Positions 25,140 to 35,723 of a stretch of 64,000 nt of DNA are shown here, piece by piece. A program made the position numbers and the translations under genes. Every line of letters starts with the position of its first letter. Position 1 is the first letter of the stretch. The notes under the pieces were generated by a model. The model saw nothing but the letters and a program-made list of their open reading frames with translations, had not been told where the DNA came from and made no database searches. The DNA is from Pachyseris speciosa (lineage: Eukaryota; Cnidaria; Anthozoa; Scleractinia; Pachyseridae): contig JAEMWC010001377.1 in NCBI GenBank assembly GCA_016490735.1, positions 1 to 64,000 on the forward strand. The letters run 5' to 3'.

Positions 25140-25691
25140 AAAAATGATGCTGAGTAGTACTTTCATCGCTTCGACGACTACAATTTCGCAGCAATGCTAT
25201 TTTATTATTTTTAACAAAAGAATTGAGTTTCTTTTTCGCGATATTTGAATTTGTACATAATTCATTTGCTTTTCTCCAATACCACTGTTGATATGACTTT
25301 CAGTTTGATAAGGTTTCATTGAGAGATTATGGAAAATCGGAAATGCCAGATCAGATGGCGGCGTTACGGAAACGATGGCGTAATGCCTGGAAGACAGTTT
25401 TGGAGTGGATTTATACCTGCGGGGTTTAACTTTCAAAGCTTTAATCGTATTAACTTTTTAGGTTTAAAGCTGCATGAGGTGGGTGGGTTGCACGAAATGC
25501 CTCCTCAAAAATAAAGAGAGAAAACAATCAAAGAAACAAAACAAGCTCGGCAGAATAGGGTTTAACTAAACAAGTATTCCAGGACCAAGGTCTTCTATAA
25601 GTCTCAGCGAGAAAAGTCTTTTGCTACATGTACAACTACAGTATTTTACTGTATTTCCTAGACGTTTTATGCGTTTGCCGAGACCTGCTTA

Positions 25692-26628
25692 GGGCCAAGT
25701 CGCACTAGAGGACAATTTCAGATTTGTCCAGGACAAATCTGACTTGAAATCGGCCAGTGACAAAAAATTTGTCCGGAAAGGTACAGTCGCACTTGAGAAC
25801 AAAATCTGTGAACAAAACATCACACCATGCTGTGAGCGTCACGCAATTTTTTTCCTAAGGTTTCCTCCTGTTTGGTTTTTGTTCCAATCTTTTGCATTCT
25901 TGTATCTTTCTATGATGTACTTCATTTTCCGAATAAATTTGTCGGCCGTCTTGTTGGACTGTAGCGCTTTCGAAATCTTCTCGGCGATCCAGGCCCACGT
26001 TTTCCTGCACTCTCTGCTTTGCAACTGATCGTGTTTTTCAGCCCATAGTTGGACTAACAGTTTTTCCTCATCTTTAGTCCATCGTTCCTGGCCTTCTTGT
26101 TCTCGGAAGATGTACGGCGCGAAGAAGTTTGGGATGATTCCGGCATTGAGCCGTCTTCGACGAACGGAAAGGATTCTGACAACGAGCCAGAACTTGCGGT
26201 TGAAGGAGATGGGCTTGGAGTTCCTCGATCATTAAAATTGTAAGTGCTAGGCAACGGATATATCCATCCTGGTGGATATTGAGGATATTGTTGCCCCATT
26301 TCATACGGAAAGTATTGGTTGCCCGCGCCTGGATTCATGTTGTTGCGAAATGAGAACGTGACCAATTTTGCCGCGAAGTCTATAGCATAGAGACTCTGCT
26401 ACAAATCACTTGTCAAATCATTTCCGAATTAAAACACCCTCGCTATTGTTTTCCAAAATTTGTCTCAATTTGGCCTGCTCCAGAGGTAGTCGACGGCATC
26501 TTTGAAGTTTGTCCGCCCGCGACCAAATTTTGTCCTTTGGTGAACAAACCGGTCGCACTTGGTTTTTCATTGTGATGACAGATTTTTGACATAAATAAAC
26601 AGTTTTGTCCTCTAGTGCGACTTGGCCC
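25692..26628 (-). mobile_element. PIF/Harbinger element with TTA target duplication
   Basis: Terminal inverted repeats GGGCCAAGTCGCACTAGAGG begin at 25692 and, reversed, end at 26628. TTA flanks both ends (25689-25691 and 26629-26631), matching the 3-bp TWA target preference of PIF/Harbinger transposons. The 937-bp element carries no DDE transposase. It carries only a Myb/SANT-like gene, the second protein typical of Harbingers. It is therefore an internally deleted copy that depended on transposase in trans. Confidence 0.85.
25839..26338 (-). pseudogene. Harbinger Myb/SANT-like DNA-binding protein, one frameshift
   Basis: From ATG at 26338 the first frame gives a P/S/T-rich, Tyr/Gln-rich N-terminal part (about 80 residues, GQQYPQYPPGWIYPLP). 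The second frame, one base off, starts around ERWTKDEEKLLVQLWAEKHD and runs through KTWAWIAEKISK to KFIRKMKYIIERYKNAKDW, ending at 25839. Spaced tryptophans and helices of this sort are those of Myb/SANT-like (MADF/trihelix) domains. In autonomous Harbingers this protein binds the ends and helps import the transposase. A single indel near 26080-26110 separates the frames. Otherwise the gene is open, indicating a young copy. Confidence 0.75.
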
Positions 26629-26631
26629 TTA

Positions 26632-27442
26632 TGAAAAAACTAACAACCCAAATTCTAGCCAAAACATAAAATTCTGGGCTGCATTTAAGACCGGAAGTGT
26701 TGAAGGATGATAGGATGCAGTTTTCCGTACTCTTGGAGTGAGGTGTTCTATTTTCCAATACGTTTCCTGTAAAGAAACACTTCCAGTTTTTCCGATTTAT
26801 CCTCGACCATCCCAGATGATCGGAGATATCAGTGCCTAAGTGTTTTCACATTAGTCTGCAATATCTGTTATAACCGGGACAAAGTGAATTCTTCATTATT
26901 TTTGGATTTTCCTCAACCTAGTGCGACATCAACATCATGATCCATGTGCATGGCCATGTGTGATATGAGTTTTTCAGAAGATGGTTTTTAAACTGTATCA
27001 ACCGAATCACGATCTTTGAAAGGAGCAAAGCTTCACCAATCCACCGAGTACAACAAGATGCGTCGTCAGTTACGAGGGAGGAATCTTTCACGAGGAGCGC
27101 TTAGTTTGAATATATCTTTTCTGGTACACGAAGACCAAACAACTATACCAGTTGGACTCAGCCAGAAGTCATTTAAGACTCATGTTGGCGCATTTTATGC
27201 ATCCGAGATGCCGGACTCGCAACTATATTGGTAACAGATATTCTGCTATCTAAGCCTGCTTGCACAAGAAAAATAAGTTGTTTTTGCCGTCACCGAAGGT
27301 TTGGAGCTTTCCTCGATTAATTATTAGTGATAGCAACAACAATTGCTTGCAAATTTTATGGATCTCTTTATGAAAAAGCTTTTGCTTAAAAAAGAAAAAG
27401 TGCAGGCACATCAATTTATTTACTACCTTTCATTTGTCCTAC
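26632..27442. other. Noncoding, nothing recognised
   Basis: Probably an intron of the CUB gene on the minus strand. An uninterrupted plus-strand frame at 27016-27234 has no recognisable domain. Confidence 0.45.
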
Positions 27443-27636
27443 CTACTGCTGTTAACCTTGATCCCCTCTCCTGGATACGGAAAAGCATCCGAAATCCTTT
27501 CCCTTCTATATACTGATTAGAATGGAATATTATCACTGCATACTCTCCAGCGACTTCAACAGTTTCCTCAGTCTCTGTACCACAGTACACACCAAATGAC
27601 TGGCCCTTCTCATCAGTAATCTTCAAATAATCATTG
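27443..27636 (-). CDS. CUB domain exon, second half (copy 1)
   Basis: A 194-bp minus-strand exon with acceptor TTTCTTCACAG and donor GTAGGA. It reads SNDYLKITDEKGQSFGVYCG, then ETVEVAGEYAVIIFHSNQ and GKGFRMLFRI. This is the C-terminal half of a CUB domain: YL.I.D, the YCG turn, V....Y..I.F.S and GF...F. It joins in phase 2 with the exon at 29052-29205, which provides the first half, and together they make a complete CUB domain of about 110 residues. CUB domains are extracellular interaction modules. The paralogue at 62447-62640 has exactly the same length. There is no in-frame stop. Confidence 0.8.
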
Positions 27637-28105
27637 CTGTGAAGAAATTAAATACGTTAGAAGGCGCCCGCACTACTTTAACAAAACAAGACCAAGTTAG
27701 ACACTTTTTATATCTGGAGCACGTATATTACAGTTTTCACGTACACCTCAAGATCAGGGGACGAGGGGCCGGTCAGTGGATAATTGAGAGGTGTTGTGTA
27801 AGGCCACCGATCTCTTGATGCTAAAAGGATTTTTGAGGGCAAAGAATATATACAAGAAAACCTTTTCCTTTTAATTTTTCCCTGACTTATCTCTAATTAG
27901 ACCCTTTACTGAACTGGGATGAACCTTGGGAATGAGCACTATCCAAACTGCCTGTCGAGAACACACAACCGATCGACAAACCAAAGACTATTGCAGCAAT
28001 AAAGTATCAACTAAACAATTAAATAGCAATAAGATAACATTTCATCGGTAGGCTATGAAGGGCTATTTATTCTCAATAGTAACTGGAACCTGCCGAACAG
28101 AATTT
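27637..28105. other. Intron of the CUB gene, paralogous to 62.64-63.0 kb
   Basis: Contains GGGGCCG.TCAGTGGATAATTG and CCTGTCG blocks, which recur in the same order at about 62765-62970. Nothing coding. Confidence 0.6.
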
Positions 28106-28406
28106 CACCATGTGACAATGAGTATATGGAAATCATGTATTTGAACTGCGGGCGGATTAAAGAACGAAGATATGAATGATCATCGCTGTTATGGACACCA
28201 CTTGAGCAGTAGTGAAAACAAAGACTATAAAAACAATCAGGCTTGTACGGGAGTCGAACCCATGACCTCTGCGATACCGGTGGAGTGCTCTACCAACTGT
28301 GAGCTAACAAGCCAACTGTGAGCTGGTCATTTTGTTGGCTCGCAATATACCCGTGAGCGACGAACACTGAAGTGGTGTTCATAACTGCTATGATCATTCG
28401 TATCTT
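28106..28406 (-). mobile_element. tRNA-carrying insertion with 8-bp target duplication
   Basis: A 301-bp insertion bounded by direct repeats CAGAATTT (28098-28105 and 28407-28414). The paralogous intron at about 63.03-63.08 kb lacks it and runs straight through a related sequence, so the window contains an approximate empty site. Inside, a tRNA-like sequence (28240-28313) is flanked by 40-45 bp inverted repeats (28164-28211 and 28366-28406, GAAGATA.GAATGATCAT...GTTATG.ACACCACTT). A tRNA-headed SINE would begin with the tRNA; here it sits in the middle. Confidence 0.65.
28240..28313 (-). tRNA. tRNA-like sequence inside a repeat (probable tRNA-derived, anticodon position GGT)
   Basis: The minus strand gives a 74-nt cloverleaf. 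The 7-bp acceptor stem is GGCTTGT/ACAAGCC, the D-arm GCTC...GAGC holds an A box (TTAGCTCACAGTTGGTAGAGC pattern), and the T-arm GGGTTCGACTCCC is a perfect B box. The anticodon arm has mismatches, C replaces the invariant T33, and there is no encoded CCA. If read, the anticodon position is GGT (Thr-like). It is more likely a Pol III promoter module of a repeat than a functional tRNA. Confidence 0.55.
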
Positions 28407-28414
28407 CAGAATTT

Positions 28415-29051
28415 TATCAGTAACGGTACTTTTCGAAGACCATTTATAAACGGTGATTTTCTAATTTCTATGAGTTAGGAATGTTCGGCATACTGCGAGG
28501 CTACCGGTAAGTTATGGTACATTGCATCAGATCCCTAAAGGAACCAATACGAAAGATGATGACTGGTATTTTCAAATCTGTAAGTTGTGTGTGAGTGGGC
28601 TTTTGTTGTTGTTGTTGTTTGTTTTCTATTTTTTTTTTCATTGATTTAAGTTTCAATCGTTGGTTACTTACGCCACGTGTTCAGTAAACATAAGGTGTGA
28701 TTCCGGAATGTTTAGCCCTGGAATTTGTGCATTAGGCACCCAGTTGTTCAAAGCACTTGTAAGCTCGAAAGCAGGAACAAAATGAACATTAGATACTAGC
28801 GTAATTACTTATTCTTGTGGATATTTATAGTAAATTAATAAAATTTTGTCCCTCATCAGTTTTGGCTCAGTTATTCTGTTTTTACTCTTCGCATAAAAGC
28901 AGCTGTAAAGGACATTTTTAACGTGTGCGAGATGTATACTTTTTAATCTTGGATAAAGTTTTATCGGCTGTTTAACAACCGGCCCCGGATGAATAACATC
29001 TGTAGAGCGTATTTCATGTTAACTTCATAGTTACCCTTAGTTATGAATTAC
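28415..29051. other. CUB gene intron
   Basis: Includes GTTCGGCATACTGCGAGGCTACCGGTAA, paralogous to about 63110-63140, and a (TTG)n run near 28604. A 32-codon open stretch at about 28677-28775 next to a GTAAGT could be a missed small exon, but its phase does not fit between the two CUB halves. Confidence 0.5.
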
Positions 29052-29205
29052 CTGCATGAGGTGTGATTTTCCAAATCAAATTCAAAGTCAATCATCAGTG
29101 ACGTACCCTCTGGGACTGGAACCCAGTACGTACAATGCTTATTGGGGTGGTAATAAATTGGATAGCTAGGGCTTGAGAGCGAATTGTTCACCACGACACC
29201 ACATT
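29052..29205 (-). CDS. CUB domain exon, first half (copy 1)
   Basis: A 154-bp minus-strand exon preceded by TTTTTCTTGTATAG and followed by GTAATT. It reads CGVVVNNSLSSPSYPIYYHP, then NKHCTYWVPVPEGTSLMIDF and EFDLENHTSC. This is the classical N-terminal half of a CUB domain: the opening C-G, the SP.YP..Y..N..C.W.. motif, VP.G..... F..F.LE and the third cysteine. It ends in phase 2 with AG. The next exon at 27636 starts with C, giving Ser at the junction and restoring the C.. .DYL.I core. No equivalent for the second CUB copy is present; it would lie beyond 64000. Confidence 0.85.
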
Positions 29206-29591
29206 CTATACAAGAAAAAAAATGTACAATACAGTTATATCTGCAGTCGGTCTTTGCCTAGCACGTAACATACAAAGATAACTAATAGGACTCGTACAAA
29301 ATATCCAATATATCTAAAATGGTTTTGTTCGTGTCTAAATTAATCAACTAAAGAAATAAAGAAGTGTGAAAGATTTAGGTGATTCTATTTTTTTATAGTC
29401 CTTTATTAACGTCAAAATAACAATCTGACAATCCTACAATACGTTAGTACAAGAAAAAGACAGTCAATTGTACAATAAAAAAGACGCTAAAGGTCTCACA
29501 ACTCATAAAGGTTGTATTCACACAATGCAACACGGGAATTACAAGACAGTTCACTTCAGATGAGGATGAAAAAAAGACGCTAATATTACTA
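29206..29591. other. Intronic, nothing recognised
   Basis: AT-rich DNA upstream (minus strand) of the first CUB exon. Confidence 0.45.
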
Positions 29592-29915
29592 CAGTCGTAC
29601 CTCCCTACTGACTGCTACCTTGGGGCGAGAGGTAGGTGACAGTTGTAGAGAAGTGGCCGTTATAGGGAGGTCGGTTGTAATAGGACAACAGCTTTTTCTT
29701 GGGTGGGGGAGGGGGGGGGTGGTGGTTGGGAAGTACATTAGTTTGCACTTCGTTCGCTTTTAACACTGCAGACAGTTTATTTTCCCTTTCGTCAAATGAT
29801 ACCGTACGACCTGATCATATGCGGCACTTATCAGGTTACGTGGCCTTTTTTTACCGTACGCCAAAGAGCTGGTAAGAGGCTAGGGCAGCTGGGACACTCT
29901 ATAGAGGTTAGACTG
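29592..29915. mobile_element. pogo/Tigger-like MITE with TA target duplication
   Basis: The left end is CAGTCGTACCTCCCTACTGA. The right end, reversed, begins CAGTCTAACCTCTATAGAG. TA lies immediately outside both ends (29590-29591, 29916-29917). CAGT(C/G)(G/A)AACC-type termini with TA duplications are typical of pogo/Tigger elements of the Tc1/mariner superfamily. At 324 bp, with no open frame, it is non-autonomous. A G-rich run of about ten bases lies near 29710-29720. Confidence 0.65.
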
Positions 29916-29917
29916 TA

Positions 29918-31519
29918 ATTGAACAACATAACACGCTTCACACGTAGAAGCATTACACAAACCCGCGAAGTATTAAAAAACAAAAACCACTTTGCTTAAT
30001 TGGAGTCAATAAGGTGTAAAGGGCATTCTTTGAAAGCTTCGTGACGAAAGGTCATGGCATTGAGTGAATTTAGTGCAATTGTCGGAATGTAACTTGTTTT
30101 GTTTGACGATTCTCAGAAGATATGCAAAATACTCATTCGTTCTTCGAAAAGCTTCTAGAGGTCTTTGATACTAAATTATTAAGTTAAGTTCCGACTTCTT
30201 AAGAACGTCAATAATGTAAAATTAGTAAAATTAGAAAGAAAAGTTAACTGAGATCTGTCAAATCTTCACTTATGCTGAGAACATGGCCTAAAATCCCGGA
30301 CATCGCGCCCGCGGAACGGCAGCGGCTATCTCGTATTACCGAAACAAACTTGGCGATTTCGTTTATAAAGAAATGTGTGAGGTGAAATCTAATATTTGAG
30401 CTTATGATAACTTCTAGCGTACCTGTATAACTGTCCAAGTTGGAAACGACCAGGTGAAAACATCCTCAATTCCACTATGTAAAATGCATATATTCACCAG
30501 TTCGGTAACACCGTCCATTTTAAGCATGTTTTGAGCCGTTCTCTCGCTCTTATTGCCCTTCTATTTTCTGTGGGAAGTTGTTGAAGTAGCAGTCCTCCAC
30601 CGCAGCTGGGCGAGTTTCTTTTCAAGTGGTCGATTTTTCCAAGTTCATTCCTTAAAGTTGGCATCGAGTCCCACATACAGAGCGATTTTCAGGGAGATTT
30701 AACACGATTAACCGCGTCCACTTTGACAATGAAAACACGAATATATGAAGTTAGAAAAGGAGAAGCATTCCTGACCATCATAACTTGCCGTTCAACAAGC
30801 GATATCTCGGCCAAATGTGCCTCAAATGTCCCTCAAAAGGCATCGTTCGATAGCTTTTTTCGTGGATTTTGTCCGCCATTGCTCGTTTTGGCAATACCTT
30901 CAGCCAGCGGCGTTCATTTGACCATAAACATATTTGTATTTCACCCTTCGATCTGTCCTAAAAATATGAGCCGGGAGGTCATTGCTGAAATCAGCGGTTA
31001 AGGCCATTACGCGACAGCGTGAATGTAAGTCGCACGAAATGTAATGTCCGAGATTTCTGGCCACGCGGTCAAAACTTTAACTGTCAGCTGAGAAATGGCA
31101 GGAAATTTAACCGTTGGTTAAGATTCCAGTATCCCCTATCCAGACACTTAGTACATGGAGTTAATTGCTTTAAAATGAAAAGATTTAGCCTTGACTGGTT
31201 TGGAAAGAGACGCGGTTTACTGCTGGTTTACATGTACTTACTTACGAATAGTCCGAATAGTGCCTCTACAAAGCTAACGGACTCCTAAAGGTAGGTGAGT
31301 TTTAGATCGATCCCTTTGGTTTGACTCTGGTTAGTGCAGTGGACCATGTCAGTTTTCTGTTTCGGTTCTTTACAATGAGAGAGCCGGAATATTGTCCTGA
31401 TCTGATTGCAAGAGTCAATTACCAATCCTTAAATGAGAAGGGGGGTGGTGGGTAGAATAGGGAGGAGGGAGAAATGGCCCAAAAAAGTTGGGAGGAGGGA
31501 GAAATCGGCTTTTAATGAA
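29918..31519. other. Noncoding, nothing recognised
   Basis: Open frames at 30723-31001 and 31019-31288 on the plus strand are uninterrupted but show no domain. They may be remnants of a repeat. Confidence 0.45.
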
Positions 31520-31960
31520 ATCATTACTTTACGCCTGGTGAGTGGCACGAAGTGAAGTGTGGATATTTAATGGTTTCAGTCGGCTTGAAGTGAACTTCAA
31601 TATCCGGGCTGGAATCGTTGTCGAATCTTTGTCCTTTGAACACCACTGTATCGAGGAAAGTTATTTCGGTCTCTGATATATGATAAAAGGGTAGAATCTG
31701 TTGGCTTGTTCAATAAAACGATCCACGTCTTTTCTATCGCCCTCTCAAAGAGAAATGATGTCGTCAATGTAACGTCTCCATTCGATCTCGTAGCTTTGTG
31801 TCATTTTCTTGTAATACTTTTTGTTTCAATATCCATCATGAAAAATATTAGCAAATGAGACTGCCTTCTTTGTTCCCATAGTGGTTCCATGTGTTTGGAG
31901 ATAATTCTCCCCACTGAACTGGAATTAGTTCTCTTTTAGGATAAAGCCAAGCAGTTCCCT
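31520..31960 (-). pseudogene. Penelope-like reverse transcriptase fragment
   Basis: The minus strand gives, in three closely spaced frames, [20 protein letters not shown], then SYEIEWRRYIDDIISL (the catalytic YIDD box), then DVDRFIEQANRFYP, then ISETEITFLDTVVFKGQRFD and HFKPTETIKYPHFTSCHSPG. This order and wording is that of Penelope-like RTs, in which the G-T-.MGT block precedes YIDD and a ..TFLDT.V.K block follows. In-frame stops (one right after the YIDD block) and at least two frameshifts make it dead. It is a mid-RT fragment without the GIY-YIG endonuclease. Confidence 0.75.
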
Positions 31961-33077
31961 TACGAAGCGTGGTGGGATCAGTGGTCAGCAGTTATGATTG
32001 TGGAATGTCTTGCGTACTATATGCCGTATTATTCGATTAACCGCCCAACCTAGAATTAGTGCCCACCTCGAACAAGCGCCCATCCTAAAGGCAGAAAAAG
32101 TTAATAAGCGCCCAACCTCGTTTAAGCGCCCACCACCTACTACACCTCTCCCCCCTCAGACTCAAAAACAATGAAATGCACGAAAGTAGTGTTGATTAAT
32201 TACCATCCTTAAGAGAGGATATTCACTCAGTGGGGACGTCATCACAACCTGGGACAAAAACCATATTGGAGCTCGTGCAGGCCTGTCTTTAACTTCCTTT
32301 CATAGCAAACTGGCACCCTGTCCATACGTATTTTTGGTTGTTGTTATTCCAGATTATACGATTTCAGTTTCTTTCGGATGCGAACATTCCTCGGAACTCC
32401 AACCGCCACCGCATAATTTCGGAATAGTATTGAGGGAGTCTTGTGTAATGCCGGTCTCATGTCATAATTGCAGTTGAAAACGAATAGCCCTCCTAAGCTT
32501 TCTAGATGATAAATCGAATACTTTTTCCATGTTACCACATCTTTTCAGCAAAGCGAGCCTGAGTACGACAATCCTGCTATCAAAATCAATCATTTTAACT
32601 GAGGATCGTCTGCGCGCTCAGGACCTTACAATACAAAATGAAATATCATATTGTTTAATTCTTTCACGAAAATGAATCTGGGTGGGCACAAAATGCACAA
32701 ACTTGGAGGACCAAATGCTGATAAGTTTTTAGATACTATCCAATCTTTTTATTAAATTGTTTTCAAGCGTGCAGCAGTTTTGGATCATATGTGTCCGTAA
32801 AATACTCCAGGAGCCTTAATCGGCTCACTAGGCCATTTAATACCAAAACATTTGCCTCGGGGATGCAATCCCCGTACGTTTTACAATCAACTTCGTTCCC
32901 AGGGCATTAAAGCCCACAGGGAACGAGATAGTTTTAGAATAAGCTGGCATTTGGGATGGGAAGAATGGAACACAAACAAGACCTATAAGGCAATGAATTA
33001 CTTTTCATTGAATTATTTGTAAAAAAGGGAAAAAAAAAAAGTACTTGAAAAAAGCGTCCGGGAAATCTAAAACTTAA
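31961..33077. other. Noncoding with repeat scraps
   Basis: A TAAGCGCCCACC/AACCTCG motif is repeated several times at 32035-32135, probably one end of a decayed element. A GGGGATGCAATCCCC hairpin lies near 32857-32871. Confidence 0.45.
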
Positions 33078-33151
33078 AATATAAATAAATAAGTATATAA
33101 ATAAATAAATAAATAAATAAAAAATAAATAAATAAATAAATAAATAAATAT
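33078..33151. repeat. (AAAT)n microsatellite
   Basis: Nearly uninterrupted ATAA/AAAT tetranucleotide units, just downstream (minus strand) of the Ig exon copy B. Confidence 0.9.
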
Positions 33152-33197
33152 TAAACAGTTGAAGTAAAAAACCAAATTTAGACGCAATCTTTCTCAC

Positions 33198-33437
33198 CAT
33201 TAATGATCAGTTTAATTACTCTTTCGTCAGTTCCATCCTCGCTACTTGCCCGGCATTTGTAGATACCGTCCTCGCTTACTTGGATGCTTGCATAGTTTGT
33301 CCCATTTGCCGCAACTGCTGAGTCCCTTATTAATGTTATGTTTATAGGAGAAATTCCAATGGCTGAACACCAAAGTTTGTATCCCACCGGGAACGCAATC
33401 AAATAACCTGTCCACGGCAAAACTACCTTCGGGGAAA
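33198..33437 (-). CDS. Ig-domain exon of an extracellular/adhesion-type gene (copy B)
   Basis: A 240-bp (80-codon) phase-1 minus-strand exon between TTTTTTTAG and GTGAGA. Core features: KLWCSAIGISPINITLIRDS with the first Ig cysteine, NGTNYASIQVSEDGIYKCRA with the second, and an ERVIKLIING end strand. It is a clear paralogue of 17445-17675, but three codons longer at its end and with SEDGTDE in place of SKAGADE. The open frame suggests it is translated. The CUB half exon upstream at 62447-62640 may belong to the same transcription unit, but with 29 kb between them this is inference. Confidence 0.7.
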
Positions 33438-34016
33438 CTAAAAAAAGATAAAAAAATAAAACATCTCATGATCAAAGCATTGAACAGTTAATTCACAAAC
33501 ACGTGTCTCTTAGGATAATGTAAAAACCACAAACAGCGGTGAGAAACATGATAAAGAATACATTTTTTATAACATGCGTTGTTATTATATCGTGTTTATC
33601 GCTGCTCTTTTTTCATGAACATAATAATGACAAAAATAAAATGAAATAACAAATTTCTGCACAAATACGACAGAGAAACCTTTCTAAATTACTTGAGCTT
33701 GTTGCAACTAACAAAAAGCAAATTCTGATTAGCCAGACGTTAGAAAGGGGAGAGGAGTTGTGCAATCTCTCCAGGCTGCCAGGGGTTCATAAAGGCGCCC
33801 GATTCCCCTCTTCCTCTCCTCTTTCCTCCACAGATACTAACTACTGATGTGAAAACATAACAAGTTCTTCAGAATGACGATCTGTTATATATAAAAACAA
33901 AAACATAAATAAAGTCTACCATTATATCTACAGAGAGTTCTTCTAACAAAATAAGGCTTTTTAGATCCTTGACAAAACAGCTCATGTTTGATGTTTTTGT
34001 TTTGCTTAAATATTTA
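33438..34016. other. Intron, partly inserted DNA absent from copy A
   Basis: After the Ig exon the sequence tracks copy A for about 120 bp (to GTGAGAAACATGATAAA near 33555). It then diverges until about 34495, where similarity resumes. The extra 0.9 kb is inserted DNA in copy B or a deletion in copy A. Confidence 0.5.
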
Positions 34017-34136
34017 ACAATTATTCTACGAGGGCGTGCTGAATATGAAGTGATAAATAACCAACAAAGCGCTTAGCGCCGAGTTGGTTATAACCATTTC
34101 ATATCCAGCAAGCCCAAGTAGAATATAATAATTGTT
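34017..34136. repeat. Hairpin MITE, ~45-bp arms
   Basis: Ends AACAATTATTCTACGAGGGC and, reversed, AACAATTATTATATTCTACT; inner arms GCTG.ATATGAA.TG.TA. AACCAAC. The loop contains AAGCGCTTAGCGC. It lies inside the segment present only in copy B. Confidence 0.7.
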
Positions 34137-34502
34137 TTATTCAAAACTCTCCAACGCATAATTGAGAATCTTAACCAAAAAGCGAAACTGAAGGAACCCA
34201 GAGAAAGAGAAACCGAAAAAAGGAAATATTTGGACCTCGCATGACGAACCAAAAAAGGTGCGAAAACCTTTGGCTGTGTTCCAACGTTTCTGGGCAAAGT
34301 CGAATAAATTCCATGAAACGGTCCGAGGACAATGTGGAAGCTTCACTTTAGGATCGTTTTGGAAAAAGTGCTGAGTTTATTTGCTTTGAATGGTTGTAAA
34401 TGGCAGTGGTTTCGCAAAAAATATTCAATCATTCTCAAAGAGGGAGGAACGGCTTTCACCTATATGTACGGGCCGAAGGAACCGAATTTGTAAATCCATC
34501 AG

Positions 34503-35404
34503 AACAACTGCATCATGTGCAAATTTCATCAAAATGAAGACACAATTTCGATTTATTTTGATGGAGTGGAACATTATTTCACTAAGCCTGGTAAGAAACC
34601 GAAGATATAGGAGGGATAAGCAAGACAAATGCCCAGGTTATGCTTCAAGAAATGGCTTCTTGAAATTTGTTTGATGCGTGGCGCAAAAACTGGTCCCGCG
34701 GCCGAACAGAATAACAAAAACAACAAGAAGATCGATTTTTCTCGTTTTCACAAAAAAAATACTGACAGTATTTGTCAGGATCGAAAGTTTGAAGCTGGTG
34801 ATTAATATCTTGCATCGACTGTAGGTAAAAGAAAATTTTCCACTTGTGTAAGTTTTAGATTTTTTAAAAACTTTTAATGCCAATCGTCACATAGACTTTT
34901 TAATATTGAATGCCGCTGTAACCTTTGCTGAAATATTGGCTGTTCACTTTATTTTGAATAGACTGGCATATAAGCTTATTTACAGGCTCGCCACGTCGAC
35001 AGTTGTTGCTGAAATTTTTTTTTTGTTTTTCATTTCTGTTAGTTAAGTCATTTAACTCTTGCGGTATTTCAGTACAACAAAATGTGTTTTGTTTTAAGCT
35101 GAACATCAACAGCACGGAAGACTTTCTGAGCGCTGCAACAAATTATGTTAAACACGATACTAGCACTGGTCTTTGTCTTTCGAACATTCCCATTAATGAA
35201 TTTCATTTTTACTTCGGTTCAAGTTTCGGAATTTCTACTGAGACGATTTTTAATGGCCGCCGGTTAATGATCGTTAATGGCCAGTTTTATTCAGCTTTCT
35301 TATTTGCTGGCGGGTTCATTGACCATATAAGGTACAGCAGGTATATGAGCTGGTGGCCTGTGTCCGACTCGACAATGAAAATGTTGGAAATCTTATATAA
35401 GTAG
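34503..35404 (+). pseudogene. Two-exon gene fragment of unknown function (copy B, frame open)
   Basis: Exon 1 (about 34503-34590) reads NNCIMCKFHQNEDTISIYFD and on to TKPG, then donor GTAAG in phase 1. Exon 2 (35073-35404) follows the acceptor GGTATTTCAG and keeps one frame for 110 codons: QQNVFCFKLNINSTEDFL, IPINEFHFYFGSSFGIST, NGQFYSAFLFAGG, ending in TAA. In contrast to copy A it has no internal stop, so it could be a real terminal exon. I do not recognise the family. A fragment lacking start and promoter is the cautious reading. The orientation is opposite to the adjacent Ig exon. Confidence 0.45.
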
Positions 35405-35641
35405 TTCACTTTTTAACAAAAATATGTATTTTGTTCGGCCAAAAAGTAGACTACGATGTTCCTTTATTTTCATTATGCACAGTAAAGAGATCGAGTTAAA
35501 CGCGCGAGCGTACTCGAGAATTGCTTCCAGTTAATTAGGATAAGCGCAGTGCGCGGGACGACATTTTTTATTATATGATAAAAAAATAAAATAAAATAAG
35601 GGACAACTCGTACGTTTGGGCACAACCCGCACGCTCTAGTG

Positions 35642-35642
<1 letters not shown>

Positions 35643-35722
<80 letters not shown>
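35643..35722 (+). repeat. (TTA)n microsatellite, copy B
   Basis: Orthologous in position to 18837-18919, but here interrupted at its end by the fold-back element at 35723. Confidence 0.95.

Positions 35723-35723
<1 letters not shown>

Noticed and set aside
28240..28313. Functional tRNA-Thr gene
   Set aside because: Anticodon-stem mismatches, loss of T33 and its place in an insertion argue for a tRNA-derived repeat module.
28677..28775. Possible small exon between the two CUB halves (open 32 codons before GTAAGT)
   Set aside because: Its phase cannot join with the CUB exons, which fit each other directly.
33078..33151. CRISPR-like or regular array
   Set aside because: Simple (AAAT)n microsatellite; the source is eukaryotic and no array of spaced repeats exists.
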